Of a DNA stretch of 18,887 bases, positions 1-8,201 are shown one piece after another (position 1 is the stretch's first letter; every line of letters begins with the position of its first letter). A model generated the notes under the pieces. It did not search any database and was not told where the DNA came from. It saw only the letters and a program-made list of their open reading frames with translations. Origin of the DNA: Actinomycetota bacterium (lineage in GTDB: Bacteria > Actinomycetota > Actinomycetes > Acidothermales > Acidothermaceae); the NCBI GenBank assembly GCA_003134755.1, contig PLCK01000010.1, positions 9,015 through 27,901 on the forward strand, in the 5' to 3' direction. Made by a program: the position numbers and the translations under genes.

Positions 1-902
1 TCTTCGACACGGCCGACATGTACGGCGTGGGCCGCAACGAGGAGCTCGTCGGGCGCGCGCTGCGCGGCCGGCGTGATGGCATCGTGCTCGCGACCAAGTT
101 CGGCAACGTGCGCGGCGATGACGGCAGCTTCAGGGGCGTGAACGGCAAGCCCGCGTATGTGCGCGAGGCGTGCGAGGCGAGCCTGCGCCGGCTCGGCACC
201 GACTACATCGACCTCTACCAGTTGCACGAGTGGGACGGCCAGACGCCACTGCACGAAACGCTGCAGGCCCTCGACGACCTGGTGACGGCCGGCAAGGTGC
301 GCTACGTCGGGGCGTCGAACTACGCCGGCTGGCAGCTCATGAAGGCCCTCGGCATCGCCGATCGGCACGAGCTGACGCGTTTCGTCAGTCAGCAGATCTA
401 CTACTCGTTGCAATCCAGGGACGCCGAGCAGGAGCTGGTGCCGGTCAGCGTCGACCAGGGCCTCGGCATCCTGGTATGGAGCCCCCTCGCGGGCGGCCTG
501 CTGTCGGGCAAGTACCGGCGCGGCGTCCAGGCGCCCGCCGGCAGCCGGCACCTCGGCGACTGGAACGAACCACCCGTGCACGACGAAGACAAGCTCTACG
601 ACACCATCGACGTCCTCGTCGAGATTGCCGACGGTCACGGCGTCAGTGCCGCTCAGGTCGCGTTGGCCTGGTCGCTCGGCCGCCCGGCCGTGACGTCTCT
701 CATTGTCGGCGCCCGGACCGAGGAGCAGCTTGCCGACAACCTGAAGGCGGCTGACTTGACGCTGTCCGCCGAGGAGCGCAAGCGTCTCGATGACGTGAGC
801 GCTATGCACCTGACATATCCGCACTGGCATCAAGCCAACACGTCGTCCGATCGACTGAGCGCCGCCGACCTCACGCTGCTAGGCCCGCACATCTCCCGCT
901 GA
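1..902 (+). CDS. Aldo/keto reductase, 5' end missing
   Basis: NAD(P)H-dependent aldo/keto reductase of the single-domain TIM-barrel type. The reading frame is open from the left edge, and the first visible codons already encode FDTADMYG, the early motif with the catalytic Asp and Tyr. The first methionine in view is therefore internal and some N-terminal residues lie outside the window. The other tetrad members are visible: Lys in LATKFG and His in YQLHEWD. The C-terminal cofactor segment is present as SLIVGARTEEQLADNL. About 300 residues are seen, consistent with a family length near 330. The substrate cannot be deduced; related proteins act on a range of aldehydes and ketones. The gene ends in TGA and is followed by a strong inverted repeat. 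The family call is secure; the physiological role is unknown. Confidence 0.93.
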   Translation, partial: FDTADMYGVGRNEELVGRALRGRRDGIVLATKFGNVRGDDGSFRGVNGKPAYVREACEASLRRLGTDYIDLYQLHEWDGQTPLHETLQALDDLVTAGKVRYVGASNYAGWQLMKALGIADRHELTRFVSQQIYYSLQSRDAEQELVPVSVDQGLGILVWSPLAGGLLSGKYRRGVQAPAGSRHLGDWNEPPVHDEDKLYDTIDVLVEIADGHGVSAAQVALAWSLGRPAVTSLIVGARTEEQLADNLKAADLTLSAEERKRLDDVSAMHLTYPHWHQANTSSDRLSAADLTLLGPHISR

Positions 903-928
903 CCTCAACGCGCCTGGTGTAGCCAGCG

Positions 929-988
929 GTGATCATGCAGTTGTTGTTGCGACTCGCCGACGGGCAGTGACAACAACTGCATGATCAC
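929..988. repeat. Long intergenic inverted repeat (19-bp perfect arms)
   Basis: The left arm GTGATCATGCAGTTGTTGT (929-947) is the exact reverse complement of the right arm at 970-988, with a 22-base loop. Two G-T wobble pairs and a C-G pair could extend the stem inward. It lies 26 bases after the aldo/keto reductase stop and about 105 bases before the next start. No T-tract follows, so it is not a classical intrinsic terminator, although a stem this long could stop transcription or protect the 3' end of the upstream mRNA. It could instead be a copy of a dispersed extragenic palindrome. The rest of the 191-base gap shows no convincing promoter. Confidence 0.8.
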
Positions 989-1093
989 GGCGTGGGCCCG
1001 GGCCGGGGTACGGCGGGATTCGGCCTGCGCCAATGTCGCCGTCAGCCCTTAGCCTTTGCGGTATGGAGAAGCGGCGACCCGGGAGGGATCTCG

Positions 1094-1480
1094 ATGGCTG
1101 ACGCCGACGACGTGCGCCGGATCGCGTTGGCGCTGCCCAACGTCAAGGAGATCGAGAGCGAAGGCTTCGACTTCCGGGTGGCCAGCAAGGGGTTTGTGTG
1201 GTCCTATCCCGAGCGCAGACCGGGGAAGCCACGGGTGATCCGGACCGACATCGCGGTGCTGTTCGTCGGTGATGAGGGGGAGAAGCAGGCTCTCCTGCTC
1301 GGCGAGCCTGACGTCTTCTTCACGACGTCCGGCTACGACGGCTGGCCGCTCGTCATGCTGAGGCTCGCGGAGGTCGACGTCGAGCGCCTCGAGGAACTTG
1401 TGACCGACGCGTGGCGGATGCGTGCGCCTGACGCGATCGTCGCCGACCTCGACGACGCTGACGACTTTTCGAACGCCTAG
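1094..1480 (+). CDS. MmcQ/YjbR-like protein
   Basis: A 128-residue protein of the MmcQ/YjbR family, small alpha/beta proteins with a CyaY-like fold and no firmly established biochemical role. Typical features are the N-terminal MADADDVRRIALALPNVKE segment, a central FRVASKGFVWSYPER region, and the FFTTSGYDGWPLVMLRL segment before a C-terminal helix ending in acidic residues. I chose ATG 1094 because GGGAGGG lies a few bases upstream and the family usually begins just before the ADDVRRIALALP helix. The same frame is open upstream but reads as low-complexity Arg/Gly. Its TAG stop shares a CTAG palindrome with the stop of the convergent ABC permease gene, so the two genes overlap tail to tail by four bases. 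Confidence 0.85.
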   Translation: MADADDVRRIALALPNVKEIESEGFDFRVASKGFVWSYPERRPGKPRVIRTDIAVLFVGDEGEKQALLLGEPDVFFTTSGYDGWPLVMLRLAEVDVERLEELVTDAWRMRAPDAIVADLDDADDFSNA

Positions 1481-2544
1481 GTCGGACGGCGACGGGTGAC
1501 CGCGTAGAGGGTGGCGGCGACGAGCAGCCCGACGACGACCAGGAAGAGCGCACTCTCGACCGTCTGCATGAACCAGAAGTGCGATGCCGGTTGGTAGCTG
1601 AGCTTCTCCCGGATGCTGAGATTGTTGACGGTGGCGCGGCAGGCGTCCATGTTCTGGAAGTGGATCTCCGTCGTAGTTCCTGACGATGCACCAGTCCCAG
1701 ATCCAGGTGCCCTGATCTCCTGCAGCTTCGGGCAGTAGTGCTGCAGGATGCTGAGGTTTCCGTTGCCGGTCGGAAGGGCGTGGCCGGCCGCGTCGGTCAC
1801 GGTGACGCCGTGCACCCAGTCGGTTGATGCGACGGCTGGCACGAGATCCTGCGGGCTGCCCTCCGGCATCCGCGAGACATCGGTGAGCGCGACCGCGAAC
1901 GTGTGGGACGCCAGCGGCGCGAAGCGCCATCGGATCCAATGGATCGGGATGCGCAGAGCGGCGTACACGACCAGGGTCACCGCCATCGCCGGGATGGTTC
2001 GCCGAATGATGGCGCTCGCGGCAACCCCAACGGCGAGCGCGACCAGGATGCAGGCAACGGGGACGAGTCCTTGGACGTCGTACCAGGTGCTGTTGTAGCG
2101 GCCTCCGAATGCGGCGGTCAGCGGGTCGAGGGTCCAGGTGGCGAGCAGGCCGAGAAGAAGTGCGGCAGCCGCGATGGCACTGAAGATCAGCGCGATCTTG
2201 ACGGTGATCCAGCGCAGCGGGCTGATCGACTGCGTCCAGGCCAGTCGATGGGTGCCGGCTTCGTATTCGCGGGAGATGATTGGCGCCGCCCAGAACATAC
2301 CGGCCAACAGTGGAATCGCGACGAGCGCGCCCGTGAACGGCGGGATCGAGTGGAAGTCGCGGTGCAGGCTCTCGAGCGCAGCGCTGCAGTCGCGGCGAGC
2401 CCGCATGCAGGCGGGCAGGCTCAGACCATTCGCCCGACTTCGCGCAGTGTTCCCGACAACGATCATCGCGGCGCCGATAGCAGCGACGATGAACGCGCCG
2501 ACAGTTAATTCAGCGCGGTGTTGACGCCAGGTCGTCCAGATCAT
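1477..2544 (-). CDS. ABC-2 type transporter permease
   Basis: Membrane subunit of an ABC transporter, 355 residues. Hydrophobic segments lie near residues 14-31, 72-90, 112-136, 159-180, 183-201 and 331-349. A long, probably extracytoplasmic, loop falls between the fifth and sixth. The segment REYEAGTHRLAWTQS (92-106) followed by RW is characteristic of actinobacterial ABC-2-like permeases that pair with YtrA-type GntR regulators. The start overlaps the ATPase stop as ATGA, and a full AAGGAGGT Shine-Dalgarno sequence sits inside the end of the ATPase gene. It is the last gene of the GntR/ATPase/permease cassette. Cargo is unknown; export of a toxic compound or a role in envelope stress is inferred only from related cassettes. 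Confidence 0.88.
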   Translation of the reverse strand: MIWTTWRQHRAELTVGAFIVAAIGAAMIVVGNTARSRANGLSLPACMRARRDCSAALESLHRDFHSIPPFTGALVAIPLLAGMFWAAPIISREYEAGTHRLAWTQSISPLRWITVKIALIFSAIAAAALLLGLLATWTLDPLTAAFGGRYNSTWYDVQGLVPVACILVALAVGVAASAIIRRTIPAMAVTLVVYAALRIPIHWIRWRFAPLASHTFAVALTDVSRMPEGSPQDLVPAVASTDWVHGVTVTDAAGHALPTGNGNLSILQHYCPKLQEIRAPGSGTGASSGTTTEIHFQNMDACRATVNNLSIREKLSYQPASHFWFMQTVESALFLVVVGLLVAATLYAVTRRRPT

Positions 2545-3458
2545 CTCGTTCCCACCTCCTTAAGCCCCGCCGGCACGTCTGCCGCTGGTCGCTCGAGGTA
2601 GGCCAGCACGAGCTCCTCCAGATCGACCGGGCCGACGGTCAGTGCTGGATTGAGCAATGGCTCGTTCGTGCGGACGAGCAGCCTGGAGTGCCGTTCGTGG
2701 TGCGACTCGGTGAGCACCTCGACGCCGGTCGGCATCCGTTGCGTGTCCTGCGGCGAGCCGGTAACCCAGTGGTGCTCGCCGAGCAGCCGGTCAAGCTCGC
2801 CTGCGAGCCGCAGCCGGCCGTCGCGGATCACCACGAGGTGATCGCAGACCCGGGCAAGTTCACCGACCAGGTGAGACGAGAGCACGACGGTGATACCGGT
2901 CGCGGCCGCACTGTCGAGCAAGGTCTTGAGAAACTCGCGGCGAGCGAGCGGGTCGAGCGCGGCGAGGGGTTCGTCAAGCAGGAGCACGCGCGGTCGCTTG
3001 GCCACGGCGAGCGCCAGGGCGACCTGCGCCCGTTGCCCTCCGGAGAGGCGACCCGCGCGCCGATCGAGCGGTACCTCTGCCGCAGCGAGGCGTTGCCGAG
3101 CCAACGCGTCGTCCCATGATGGGTTCATCGCCTTGCCGAATCTGAGCAGGTCGGCGACCTTGAACTCCTTGTAGAGCGGGTAGTCCTGGGCGAGAAATCC
3201 AACGTGGGCAAGAAACTCGGGCTTGCTGCTCGGCTCTTCGTCGACGACGCGCAGCTGCCCTTCGGAAGTGGGAAGCAGCCCGACGAGCATGTTCAGCAAC
3301 GTCGTCTTTCCCGCGCCGTTCGGGCCGACGACGGCCGTGATCGACCCTGGTGGCAGCGCCAGTGTGCAATGCCGCAGCGCCCAGAAGTTCCCGTAGCGCC
3401 GTCCCGCGTTGACCGTGTCGATTGCCGCGCCGACGGCTTCGTCGGGAGCCGCGCTCAT
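2541..3458 (-). CDS. ABC transporter ATP-binding protein
   Basis: Cytoplasmic ATPase subunit, 305 residues, that powers the adjacent permease. All nucleotide-binding motifs are intact: Walker A GPNGAGKT (45-52), Q-loop Gln91, signature LSGGQ (138-142), Walker B VLLLDEP (158-164) and the switch His196 in SSHLVGE. The roughly 80 residues after the core are a C-terminal extension common in the drug/antibiotic-export class. ATGA overlaps join it both to the upstream GntR gene and to the downstream permease gene, so the three are almost certainly co-transcribed and translationally coupled. Substrate is not predictable from the sequence. Confidence 0.95.
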   Translation of the reverse strand: MSAAPDEAVGAAIDTVNAGRRYGNFWALRHCTLALPPGSITAVVGPNGAGKTTLLNMLVGLLPTSEGQLRVVDEEPSSKPEFLAHVGFLAQDYPLYKEFKVADLLRFGKAMNPSWDDALARQRLAAAEVPLDRRAGRLSGGQRAQVALALAVAKRPRVLLLDEPLAALDPLARREFLKTLLDSAAATGITVVLSSHLVGELARVCDHLVVIRDGRLRLAGELDRLLGEHHWVTGSPQDTQRMPTGVEVLTESHHERHSRLLVRTNEPLLNPALTVGPVDLEELVLAYLERPAADVPAGLKEVGTR

Positions 3459-3847
3459 GCGGTCTCCTCGATACTAAAATCCCGCATCGTGGCGCGGACG
3501 ACGTCCATAATCCCGTCTTCATCGAGCCCGGCCGCCCGCGCCGAGACGATCCAGCGCTCCAGACGACGGCTCAGTGCCGACACGGATGCAGGAGTCGACT
3601 GACTCAGGCTGCGCGCGATGAACGTGCCCTGACCGGGCCGGCCAATCACCAGGCCTTCGTGCTCGAGTTCCTTGTAGGCCTTCTGCACGGTGTTCGGGTT
3701 GATGGCAACGCCGGCGGCGACCTCATGAACAGTCGGAAGCTTGTCGCCCGGCTCCAGCCACCCCAGCCGCAGCGCCTGCTTGACCTGCTGAACGAGCTGC
3801 GCGTACGGCGCGAGCCCGCTCGTCGTATCGATCCGAAAGTCCAACAT
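3455..3847 (-). CDS. GntR-family regulator, YtrA subfamily
   Basis: Transcription factor of 130 residues with an N-terminal winged helix-turn-helix (about 11-78). The helix-turn-helix segment includes LPTVHEVAAGVAINPNTVQKAYKEL and the wing GLVIGRPGQGTFIA. The short C-terminal helical tail (about 85-130) is typical of the YtrA subfamily, which lacks a large effector domain. YtrA-type regulators normally sit at the head of an ABC transporter operon and repress it, as the arrangement here suggests. The ATG at 3847 follows TTCCCTC with no Shine-Dalgarno sequence. With the candidate promoter only some 24 bases upstream, the leader would be very short. Two tandem operator-like sites overlap that promoter, fitting autorepression. 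Confidence 0.92.
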   Translation of the reverse strand: MLDFRIDTTSGLAPYAQLVQQVKQALRLGWLEPGDKLPTVHEVAAGVAINPNTVQKAYKELEHEGLVIGRPGQGTFIARSLSQSTPASVSALSRRLERWIVSARAAGLDEDGIMDVVRATMRDFSIEETA

Positions 3848-3865
3848 GAGGGAACGGTAGCTTGC

Positions 3866-3902
3866 CTAGGAACATAGGTAAAGACTTTCACTAGGCAAAT
3901 AG
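3866..3902 (-). promoter_or_regulatory. Candidate GntR promoter with two tandem operators
   Basis: Two near-identical sites, CTAGGAACATAG (3866-3877) and CTAGGCAAATAG (3891-3902), each have the form CTA-N6-TAG and start 25 bases apart. On the minus strand a candidate -35 (TTGCCT, 3898-3893) lies in the upstream site and a candidate -10 (TATGTT, 3876-3871) in the downstream site, separated by 16 bases. Bound repressor would cover both elements. Arms TTGCCTAG (3862-3869) and CTAGGCAA (3891-3898) also form an inverted repeat across the pair. The repeats are seen directly; their use as operators by the adjacent regulator is inferred. Confidence 0.6.
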
Positions 3903-3950
3903 TTAAGAGATCTTGGATCAGAACGGCGGACGCCGGCACGTCGTGAACCG

Positions 3951-4628
3951 TCACAGCCCCCAGAACGGACCGTCGAGGCCGACCGAACGGAAGTACGCGG
4001 CGGCGGTCATCGGGTCGCGGCGTTGGTAGCCGCGGTCGAGGCGCCGGTCGTACCAGCGCTGCGCAAGTCGCCACAGCGTGGCCAGGTCCATCGTGTAGCC
4101 GCGCGCGTTGCCGGTCGTCGCCAGCCATGCGTCGACGCACGTCAACGAGCAGAACAGTCGCTGGTTGGCGCACGTGTGCACGACGTCGTCCCAGATCTGA
4201 GCTACTGGCACGAGGAAATGCGCGACCTGGTCGCCGGCAGGCGGTTCATCGCGCCCGACGACCCAGGCGTGCGCGCGGTCGCAGTTCGGGCACGTGGTGG
4301 CGACCAGCACCTCGTCGTCGTCCGGTAAGAGATTGGGCATAGCGAACGAGTCCCACGCGCAACCGCCCCACCATAAGTGGCGCTTGCCGGCGACCGAGAA
4401 GCCGAGGGGGATCGAGGTGAACGGATGCGCCATCACGATGTTGTCCGCGTCGTCGAGCACGATATGCCGGGACGCCGCGAGCGCACGTAAGCCGTCGCGC
4501 ACCGCGCGATCATCCTGGCCGAGGGCAACGGCGAGTTCGGCGACTGAGCTTGCGGCGGCACGATTAGCGAACCGCAGGTAGATGGCTAGTCGGAGGTCTT
4601 CGAGTTCGGCGTCGGTCACGAGAACCAC
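3951..4628 (-). CDS. Alkylmercury lyase (MerB)-like protein
   Basis: 225-residue protein resembling organomercurial lyase, which cleaves the carbon-mercury bond. The MerB catalytic arrangement can be matched. WWGGCAWD supplies Cys90 and Asp93 (E. coli-plasmid MerB Cys96/Asp99), and QRLFCSLTC supplies Cys160 (MerB Cys159). CPNC (113-116) lies near the position of MerB Cys117. An N-terminal helix-turn-helix-like region (about 10-55) precedes the lyase domain, as in MerB. The likely start is GTG 4628, one base past the TAG of the MFS gene (TAG-C-GTG); a second in-frame GTG lies three codons later. No clear Shine-Dalgarno sequence is present, so coupling to the upstream gene is likely. No merA, merR or merT is nearby, so a mercury role is unproven. 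Confidence 0.75.
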   Translation of the reverse strand: MVLVTDAELEDLRLAIYLRFANRAAASSVAELAVALGQDDRAVRDGLRALAASRHIVLDDADNIVMAHPFTSIPLGFSVAGKRHLWWGGCAWDSFAMPNLLPDDDEVLVATTCPNCDRAHAWVVGRDEPPAGDQVAHFLVPVAQIWDDVVHTCANQRLFCSLTCVDAWLATTGNARGYTMDLATLWRLAQRWYDRRLDRGYQRRDPMTAAAYFRSVGLDGPFWGL

Positions 4629-4629
4629 G

Positions 4630-5844
4630 CTAGGGTTTCGAGGCGGCGCTGGGTAGCCGCACCAAGATGGCAGCAGCGACCGCGGTGAGCACCGTCACCA
4701 TGGCGGCGAGCGTGACTGTCGCCGTGAGCAGCGTGGTCGTCGTGATAAGAATGCCGGCGCCCACTACCGGCAACGTGGTGCCGACGTACGCGACCACGAA
4801 GAACGTCGAGAGGACCTCGCCGCGGCGCCGCGGCGGCGCGATCGCGTTGACGGTTTGGATCGCAGCCCTGAACGCGAATCCGGTGCCGACTCCGCCGAGC
4901 ATCGAGCCGACGATAAACAGCGGCAATGACTTTGCCGGCAAAGCCACCGTCATCAGTGTCACGCCGACGGGCATGATGCCGAGACCGATGAGGGAGGCGC
5001 TGCGGTTCGACCGGCCGATGGCGAGTAACTGGCCGAGCGTCCCAGCGGCAAAGGCGAGGAACGCCACCAAGCCTGCGGTCTGGTGACTGTGATCGCCGAG
5101 TCCGGCGGCGAGAAAGCTGCCGACGAGTGCGGTGATGAAGCCGAGCAGCGCGAATCCGACGAAGCCAGCGATGGCTGCCGCCGCGAACGGCACCCTGATC
5201 TCACGCGGGACGCCGAGGCGTTGGGGTTTGATCCCTGCGCGCAGGCCCCCGCGCTGGCCCTTGACAGTGTCGGGAACCGCAAGCAGGACGAGTGCAGGTA
5301 CCAGCAGCAACGCTGCGGCAATAAATGGCAGCTCAGTGGGCCGTGCGAAATGCTCGGCCAGCACGCCGGAGATCAGCGGTCCGAGACCAAGTCCGCCCAT
5401 ATTGGCGAGCGTCGCAAGCAACGAACCGCGGCCCTTGTGCGGGTGCAGTTCGGTGATGTACGCCGTCGCGGCGCCGGTAACAAGGCCTGCGGAAATACCT
5501 GACAGCAGACGGCCGGCGAATAGGGCGGGCAAACTGACGTTGGACGCGAAGACCACCGCGCTCGCGGCACTGAACGCCATCGCAGCGAAGAGCACGGGCT
5601 TGCGCCCGACCAGATCTGACAGCCGGCCGAAGAGCAGCAGCGCGGCGAGGACGGCCAGCGCGTACGCGGCGAAGATGACGGTGATGAGGAACGGCTTGAG
5701 ATGCAACCGGCCGGCGTAGATCGCGTAGAGCGGCGTCGGCAACGTGGTCGCGGCCATGACGACCGCCATCACATACATCGCGACGAGCGTTCCCGTGACA
5801 GGTGCCGTGATGCGAAAACCTTGCGGTGGTGGCCGATCTGTCAT
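4630..5844 (-). CDS. MFS transporter
   Basis: Major facilitator superfamily protein, 404 residues, with about twelve hydrophobic segments spread along its length. The loop between the second and third segments carries motif A, FGRLSDLVGRKPV (about 72-84). The size and motif resemble drug or metabolite transporters more than the longer sugar porters. The start ATG overlaps the GH65 stop as ATGA, and the gene is followed after one base by the MerB-like gene. It could move the sugar used by the phosphorylase or a metabolite related to the MerB-like protein, but neither is shown by the sequence. Confidence 0.9.
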   Translation of the reverse strand: MTDRPPPQGFRITAPVTGTLVAMYVMAVVMAATTLPTPLYAIYAGRLHLKPFLITVIFAAYALAVLAALLLFGRLSDLVGRKPVLFAAMAFSAASAVVFASNVSLPALFAGRLLSGISAGLVTGAATAYITELHPHKGRGSLLATLANMGGLGLGPLISGVLAEHFARPTELPFIAAALLLVPALVLLAVPDTVKGQRGGLRAGIKPQRLGVPREIRVPFAAAAIAGFVGFALLGFITALVGSFLAAGLGDHSHQTAGLVAFLAFAAGTLGQLLAIGRSNRSASLIGLGIMPVGVTLMTVALPAKSLPLFIVGSMLGGVGTGFAFRAAIQTVNAIAPPRRRGEVLSTFFVVAYVGTTLPVVGAGILITTTTLLTATVTLAAMVTVLTAVAAAILVRLPSAASKP

Positions 5845-8201
5845 TCGGTTCGAGACGGCCGGGCGGCCGGTTCACGGCCCAGCGGCTGCGAAGGGCGGGG
5901 GAGGAGCGGTGAGCGCTTCGCGATCTTGCGCACCGTTGACTCCCCAGATTGCAGCGTGAGTTCCTCGCCGGCGTGCCGGAACACCACTTCGTCAGCGCCG
6001 TCGCGAAGCGAGTACGTCACCTCGTCATGACTGACGTCGACCTTCAGCCGCGAACCTCGCCAGCGCAGGTTGAAACACAAACTGCTGATGTCCTTCGGAA
6101 GGTGCGGATCGAAGCTGAGCTGGTTGGCCACGTCGCGCAAGCCGCCGAATCCTGCGACGAGCGCGACCCACGCGCCGGCAAGAGAGGCTATGTGCAAGCC
6201 GTCGCGGGTGTTGTGATGGATGTCGTGCAGGTCGATCAGCGCCGCCTCGTACGCGTAGTCGTGCGCGAGTTCGAGATGGCCGACCTCGGCGCAGATGACC
6301 GCCTGCACATTCGCAGACAGCGACGAGTCGCGCACGGTTCGCGGCTCGTAGTAGTCGACGTTGCGGGCCTTCTCCTCGTCGCTGAAGTGACTGCTGAACG
6401 TACACATCGCGAGCTCGAGATCGGCCTGCTTGATGACCTGCCGGCGATACAGCTCGAAGTACGGCACATGCAGCAGGAGTGGATACGACTCGCGGGATGC
6501 TTCGAAATCCCACTCGGGCAGGTTGGTGAAGCCGGCGTTCTGCTCGTGGATCCGCAGCTCAGCGTTGTACGGCAGGAAGACCGCATCGGCGGCGGCCCGC
6601 CACCCGGCAATCTCGTCGGGACTCACCCCGAACTGGGCCGACAGCTCCTGGTGCCGCTCGGCGGCGTCGGCCGCGACGTGGAGATTGTGGCCGGCCGCAA
6701 GGTTGGTATAGGTGTTGTCGTCGGCGAGAGCGCTGTACTCGTCGGGTCCGGTGACGCCCGCGACATGCCACTTGCCGTCGCGGCCGTAGTTTCCGAGTGA
6801 CATCCACAAGCGTGCCGTTTCCGCCAACAGCTCGACGCCACCTTCGATCTCGACCGACTCGTCGCCGGTGATGGCGGTGTAGCGGGCGAGCGCACTGGCG
6901 ATGTCGGCGGTGATGTGCATGGCCGCCGTGCCCGCGGGCCAATAGCCCGAGCACTCCTGGCCGCGAATGGTTCGCCACGGGAAGGCCGCGCCGCGGACGC
7001 CGAGCATCTGGGCCCGTTGCTTGGCCAGCTGGAGGGTCGAATATCGCCAGCGCAACGCGTGCGCGGCGGCCTCCGGCTTGGCGTAGGTCAGCACGGGCAG
7101 CACGAACGCCTCGGTGTCCCAGAAGGTATGGCCGTCGTAACCAGGGCCGGTCAGGCCCTTCGCCGGAATCCCGCGCCCTTCGGTGCGGGCCCCGGCCTGC
7201 AGGACGTGGAAGAGCCCGAAGCGAACCGCCTGCTGAATGTCGTCGTCGCCTACTACCTCAACGTCGGCGGCGTCCCAGAAGTCGTCGAGATAGCTGCGCT
7301 GCTCGGCGAGCAGTCCGTCGAACCCGACCCGCCGGGCCACGACCATTGCGCCTGAAACCTGGTCGCGCAACGCCTGCTGGGTGCGCACGCTTGACCACCC
7401 GTAGCCGACGTACTTCACGAGCCTCAAAGTCTGACCCGGTTGCAACGTCGCCACCGCGGTGAGCCGGGCCCAATCGGGCACGACCTGAGTTTCGACGTCG
7501 AACTGGCCGTCATAGTCGACGGTATGTGACATCGCAGCAGCGACTTGGAGTTTGCTCGCCTTCGTGCAGTGGACGAGGACGACGCCACGTTCGGTGATGG
7601 TCTGGTCGACGGCCTCGAGCGGACTCGTCATCGCCGCGGCTTCACGCGGGTCGTCGCTCATCGTCGGCGTTGCCTCATTCGCGACGAGCTCCGACTGCAC
7701 GACGATCTGCATCGGCGAATCGACAGCCTCGACCTCGTATTCGATGGCCGCAATCGCCCTCTGGGTGAAGGAGACCAGCCGGGTCGACTTGACCCGGACC
7801 CTCTTGCCCGCTGGCGAAATCCATTCCGCTTGACGCGTCAACGTCCCGGCCTGCATGTCGAGCACCCGCTCGTGGGAGACGAGCGACCCGTAGCGCACGT
7901 CGAACGGCTCGTCGTCGACGAGAAGTCGGATGAGCTTGCCATTCGTGACGTTCACGATCGACTGGCTGGATTCGGGGTTGCCGTACGCACTCTCGGCATA
8001 CGGGAGTGGCCGCAGTTCGTAGAACGAGGCCAGGTAGGTGCCGGGGATGCCGTGCGGCTCGCCCTCGTCGAGGTTCCCGCGCAGCCCGATGTGGCCGTTG
8101 GACAGCGCGAACACCGACTCCGACTGCGCGATCAGGTCGAGGTCGAGCCGGGTCTCGCGAACGGTCCACGGCTCGACCGGAAAGGGCGCGTCTTTGATCA
8201 C
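5841..8201 (-). CDS. Glycoside hydrolase family 65 disaccharide phosphorylase
   Basis: Cytoplasmic inverting phosphorylase that splits an alpha-linked glucose disaccharide with phosphate, giving beta-glucose-1-phosphate. Of 786 residues, the N-terminal part (to about 270) is the beta-sandwich domain. The (alpha/alpha)6 catalytic domain follows with HTFWDTEAFVLPVL (358-371) and VTGPDEYSALADDN, whose Glu488 matches the general acid of maltose phosphorylase. Later conserved blocks are KQADLEL, YYEPRTVRDSSLS and NTRDGLHIASLAG. I start at GTG 8201, which overlaps the stop of the upstream HAD gene as GTGA. The same frame is open further upstream, but that extension is Arg-rich and antisense-like. 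The HAD/GH65 pairing matches M. tuberculosis Rv3400-Rv3401. Trehalose, maltose and kojibiose are all possible substrates. Confidence 0.93.
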   Translation of the reverse strand: MIKDAPFPVEPWTVRETRLDLDLIAQSESVFALSNGHIGLRGNLDEGEPHGIPGTYLASFYELRPLPYAESAYGNPESSQSIVNVTNGKLIRLLVDDEPFDVRYGSLVSHERVLDMQAGTLTRQAEWISPAGKRVRVKSTRLVSFTQRAIAAIEYEVEAVDSPMQIVVQSELVANEATPTMSDDPREAAAMTSPLEAVDQTITERGVVLVHCTKASKLQVAAAMSHTVDYDGQFDVETQVVPDWARLTAVATLQPGQTLRLVKYVGYGWSSVRTQQALRDQVSGAMVVARRVGFDGLLAEQRSYLDDFWDAADVEVVGDDDIQQAVRFGLFHVLQAGARTEGRGIPAKGLTGPGYDGHTFWDTEAFVLPVLTYAKPEAAAHALRWRYSTLQLAKQRAQMLGVRGAAFPWRTIRGQECSGYWPAGTAAMHITADIASALARYTAITGDESVEIEGGVELLAETARLWMSLGNYGRDGKWHVAGVTGPDEYSALADDNTYTNLAAGHNLHVAADAAERHQELSAQFGVSPDEIAGWRAAADAVFLPYNAELRIHEQNAGFTNLPEWDFEASRESYPLLLHVPYFELYRRQVIKQADLELAMCTFSSHFSDEEKARNVDYYEPRTVRDSSLSANVQAVICAEVGHLELAHDYAYEAALIDLHDIHHNTRDGLHIASLAGAWVALVAGFGGLRDVANQLSFDPHLPKDISSLCFNLRWRGSRLKVDVSHDEVTYSLRDGADEVVFRHAGEELTLQSGESTVRKIAKRSPLLPRPSQPLGREPAARPSRTE

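Noticed and set aside
1049..1939. 296-codon minus-strand ORF across the YjbR-like gene and the end of the permease gene
   Set aside because: It is Arg/His/Pro-rich with no recognisable domain and lies over two well-supported genes in other frames; long antisense ORFs are expected in G+C-rich DNA.
3924..3935. Small CGGCG/CGCCG stem as terminator of the HAD/GH65/MFS/MerB-like operon
   Set aside because: Only five pairs around a two-base gap and no T-tract; a chance match in G+C-rich DNA is likely.
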